Shown: piece by piece, positions 62,008 to 64,000 of the stretch
Numbering within the stretch: position 1 is the first letter of the stretch
Layout of the letters: every line of letters starts with the position of its first letter
Assembly: GCF_021155775.2 (NCBI RefSeq)
Contig: NC_060236.1
Location: forward strand, 9,965,087 to 10,029,086
Length of the DNA: 64,000 nt
Direction: 5' to 3'
Origin: Neodiprion pinetum
Lineage: Eukaryota; Arthropoda; Insecta; Hymenoptera; Diprionidae
The notes under the pieces: model-generated
Seen by the model: the letters and a program-made list of their open reading frames with translations, nothing else
Databases searched by the model: none
What the model was told of the DNA's origin: nothing
Position numbers and translations under genes: made by a program

Positions 62008-62713
62008 TCAAAGAAGAAAGAAATATGTAAAAACCTGGACTAAGATTACACGTCCCTGTAGGTCAAAGCTTGTCTGTCTCACAATATCGTGAACAGTGTC
62101 CTTTCGCAATTGACGTAAAATGCCGCAAGAGCTTCCAAGTGTTATGTAATTATTCGCCGAAGCGACGAGCGAAGCGATTGCACCACTAGACGCAAAAGTT
62201 TTCCAGCCTCTTGACGTTACGTTACTGTGATAAATCTGTGGAGGTCCTGCAGGACACTGTGCATTGGACATTTCAGAAGATTAGTACTTTTCGAAAGAGG
62301 GTGGTGAGTGTGTGCAAGGTCCAACTTGTCTTCGGCCGACCATCCGGAATGACTGTCTTCGATCACTTTTATGGCTTTTGTTTCAATAAAAGGGTTCGCA
62401 GAACTTGCGACTTCCGGTTTCACCCTTCTTCGAGCTGACGATGCAGGATAACCGCCTCCTCTTGCTTCTCAATCCCTCTGATTTCCGTGTCAGATCGAAG
62501 AACATTAATCCTGGTTACATTGTTTAAGCGAGGCACGAAGAAGCGACAGAATACGAACTTCACTGAAGGAGGATACTTGAACGGAACTAAGTCGGAGCTG
62601 TTTCCGCCTACTTCTCTGACGCGGAGAACTCTTTTAACTCGGCCACTGCAGGCCCCTGGGATCTCTTGTGTCCCAAACAATTTATTACCGTAATAGGAAA
62701 CTCTTGGGGACAT
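62008..62713 (-). pseudogene. Possible frameshifted coding relic, unassigned
   Basis: Three minus-strand frames overlap end to end: 62713-62420 (ATG start, 97 codons), 62423-62217 and 62271-62008. Each has balanced composition. Segments include LRSDTEIRGIEKQEEAVILH, AIKVIEDSHSGWSAEDKLDL and GWKTFASSGAIASLVASANN. Local GC is higher than in the flanks, as for coding DNA. Joining them needs two frame changes, consistent with a decayed gene, with exons, or with chance. Plus-strand frames also cross the region. I recognise no family. Confidence 0.3.
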
Positions 62714-64000
62714 TTTGCGTCAAGTGGAACGCCCGTTGTTTGTTTGCAAATAATAAATTACTGAGGCGGATCCCAGCAGACACACCTCACATAAAACTAT
62801 ACGGCTGCGGTTAGCCTGTAGAAAATGAAGAATCAGGAAAGGAGAGCCGTTGACAATTATTATACGTTCAAGGATACAATATTCACGATAACATCTTTTT
62901 CAGAAAATCAGTTTAACGATTTCACCACTAAATAACCTTCTTTGTCCGTTTGTATGAACTGAACAAATAATTTCATTATATACTACAAGCATAGTAAGGA
63001 TTTTGTCAACTTGAAGTATGTGACAGTGTGACACAATGTTTTTTTAATTTAATAAAATAATGGTGAAAACAAAAATTACTCTTATCAAGTGAACCCACAT
63101 TTATTCCAATTAATAGAATATTTATTTCGTCATATTGTTGATAATGATCTTTTTGTTTTTTAAATAAATAGCAACAGCATTGACTCGATTCAAACAAGCC
63201 GTTACTAAATTTTATAGCGATTTCAATCAAAAACCTATAGATTTTCATGTTAAATGTTGTTGAATAAATTCCCCAAAACACAATTTTAACTCACGTACGT
63301 ATGTTATGAGAACGAAAAAGATGTGATTGAGGCGATGCTTCTAAGCATTTCGCGAACAAAAAAAAATTGTCTCGCCACTAACGCAGACTTTCAGGTAAAC
63401 CAGAATTGAATGGGATAAAAAATTTAAAGTGGATACGAGGCATAAATCGGAAATTCTGTCACGCCAGAATCACATCTGGTATAAGTATCCAAAATAGAAT
63501 GCTTATCCAGAAGCTGTGATTCAAGTGTAACGTTTCACGCTTGGGTTGATATTTTTTATTCCTCCCGGATTTTCTTGCGTTCCGCAGAAAGACCTGCTTA
63601 CGCCGCAGTGCAGTGTCGACAAGACAGAATTCAAAATTAGCCACCTTCATCCTGAGCTCCGGAGTCCTTTCTTGTCACTTGGGTATTTTTTTCTTTCACA
63701 TTTCGTTTTACTTTACTCTCAACAAGATTTATGGAGAGACGCAGCCGTCGCAGGAAAAAAGAAAACAAGAACTCGAGAAAGCAGAGAGGAAAAGTGAAAA
63801 AGGGGGCGACCATGGAGGCCGAATGACGAAACCCAGCTGATACGCAAATCCCGGTATCTTTGGTGGGTACCTCTGTGTATTTCCATTTCCTCACGTTTGA
63901 ATCAACAGGTGTACAGGCACGTACCTTTCGTCGTTGGAATACAGTGTACACCAAGCCCAACGCATCTGCTTACACCAAATTGACGCTTGTTTTATGTGAT
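62714..64000. other. Spacer to window end, nothing recognised
   Basis: AT-rich to about 63550, then moderately GC-richer with a purine-rich stretch (63745-63805). The 107-codon minus frame (63637-63960) runs over this stretch and has no domain. A feature could continue beyond the edge. Confidence 0.4.

Noticed and set aside
61772..62092. Thr-rich open frame resembling a mucin-like protein
   Set aside because: The Thr content comes from ACC/ACT/ATC triplet slippage, and no secretion signal or flanking ordered domain is visible.

Overview
This is AT-rich eukaryotic DNA with no convincing intact host gene in 64 kb. It has no bacterial-style gene packing, no operons, no rRNA and no CRISPR. The longest open frame is 136 codons and sits in low-complexity DNA. 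A degraded Ty1/copia retrotransposon with a half-tRNA initiator-Met primer site, several short TIR elements (MITEs), a tRNA-derived SINE and many simple repeats all suggest an arthropod, most likely an insect. The species cannot be read from the sequence. The window is probably intergenic or inside a very long intron.

Layout. 1-8.7 kb: AT-rich spacer with an ATT microsatellite (3.2-3.4 kb) and a degenerate TGTAATC ladder (6.4-7.0 kb). 8.7-9.1 kb: a MITE with GC-rich ends, repeated at 43.8-44.2 kb. 10.1-12.8 kb, minus strand: copia remnant (primer site, gag, integrase, reverse transcriptase, RNase H) with stops, frameshifts and an internal deletion. 13-23 kb: mostly featureless, with a GA microsatellite and one copy of a dispersed 'GGATCCGCCAT' repeat. 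23.1-28.3 kb: repeat-dense, with an unclassified TIR family, a TTAA-flanked MITE, a minisatellite and an inverted pair of tRNA-like SINE copies. 32.6 and 34.1 kb: two more MITEs, the second an opposite-orientation copy of the TTAA element.

36.1-42.2 kb: a large inverted repeat with 1.15-kb arms and a 3.6-kb loop. Its outer arm segment is almost perfectly matched and its inner part is clearly diverged. A further diverged copy of the outer unit abuts the right arm. 43-51 kb: MITE copy, dispersed repeats, a second inverted pair (48.2-49.6 kb), a TIR element (50.0-50.4 kb) and a retroposon-like tail ending in (TA)n. 51.7 kb: GGAT array. 55.6-56.3 and 60.1-60.5 kb: tandem arrays of the 'GGATCCGCCAT' repeat. 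59.1-59.8 kb: a nearly perfect 687-bp foldback element with an exact 8-bp target-site duplication, as for hAT transposons. 60.5-62.7 kb: GC-richer DNA with a Thr-codon-like ACC/ATC repeat and a possible frameshifted coding relic on the minus strand.

No gene network can be described. The interest lies in transposon structure, hairpin-forming DNA and signs of recent insertion or sequence homogenisation. All alignments were made by eye, so edges are accurate to a few bases where termini are described and to tens of bases elsewhere.
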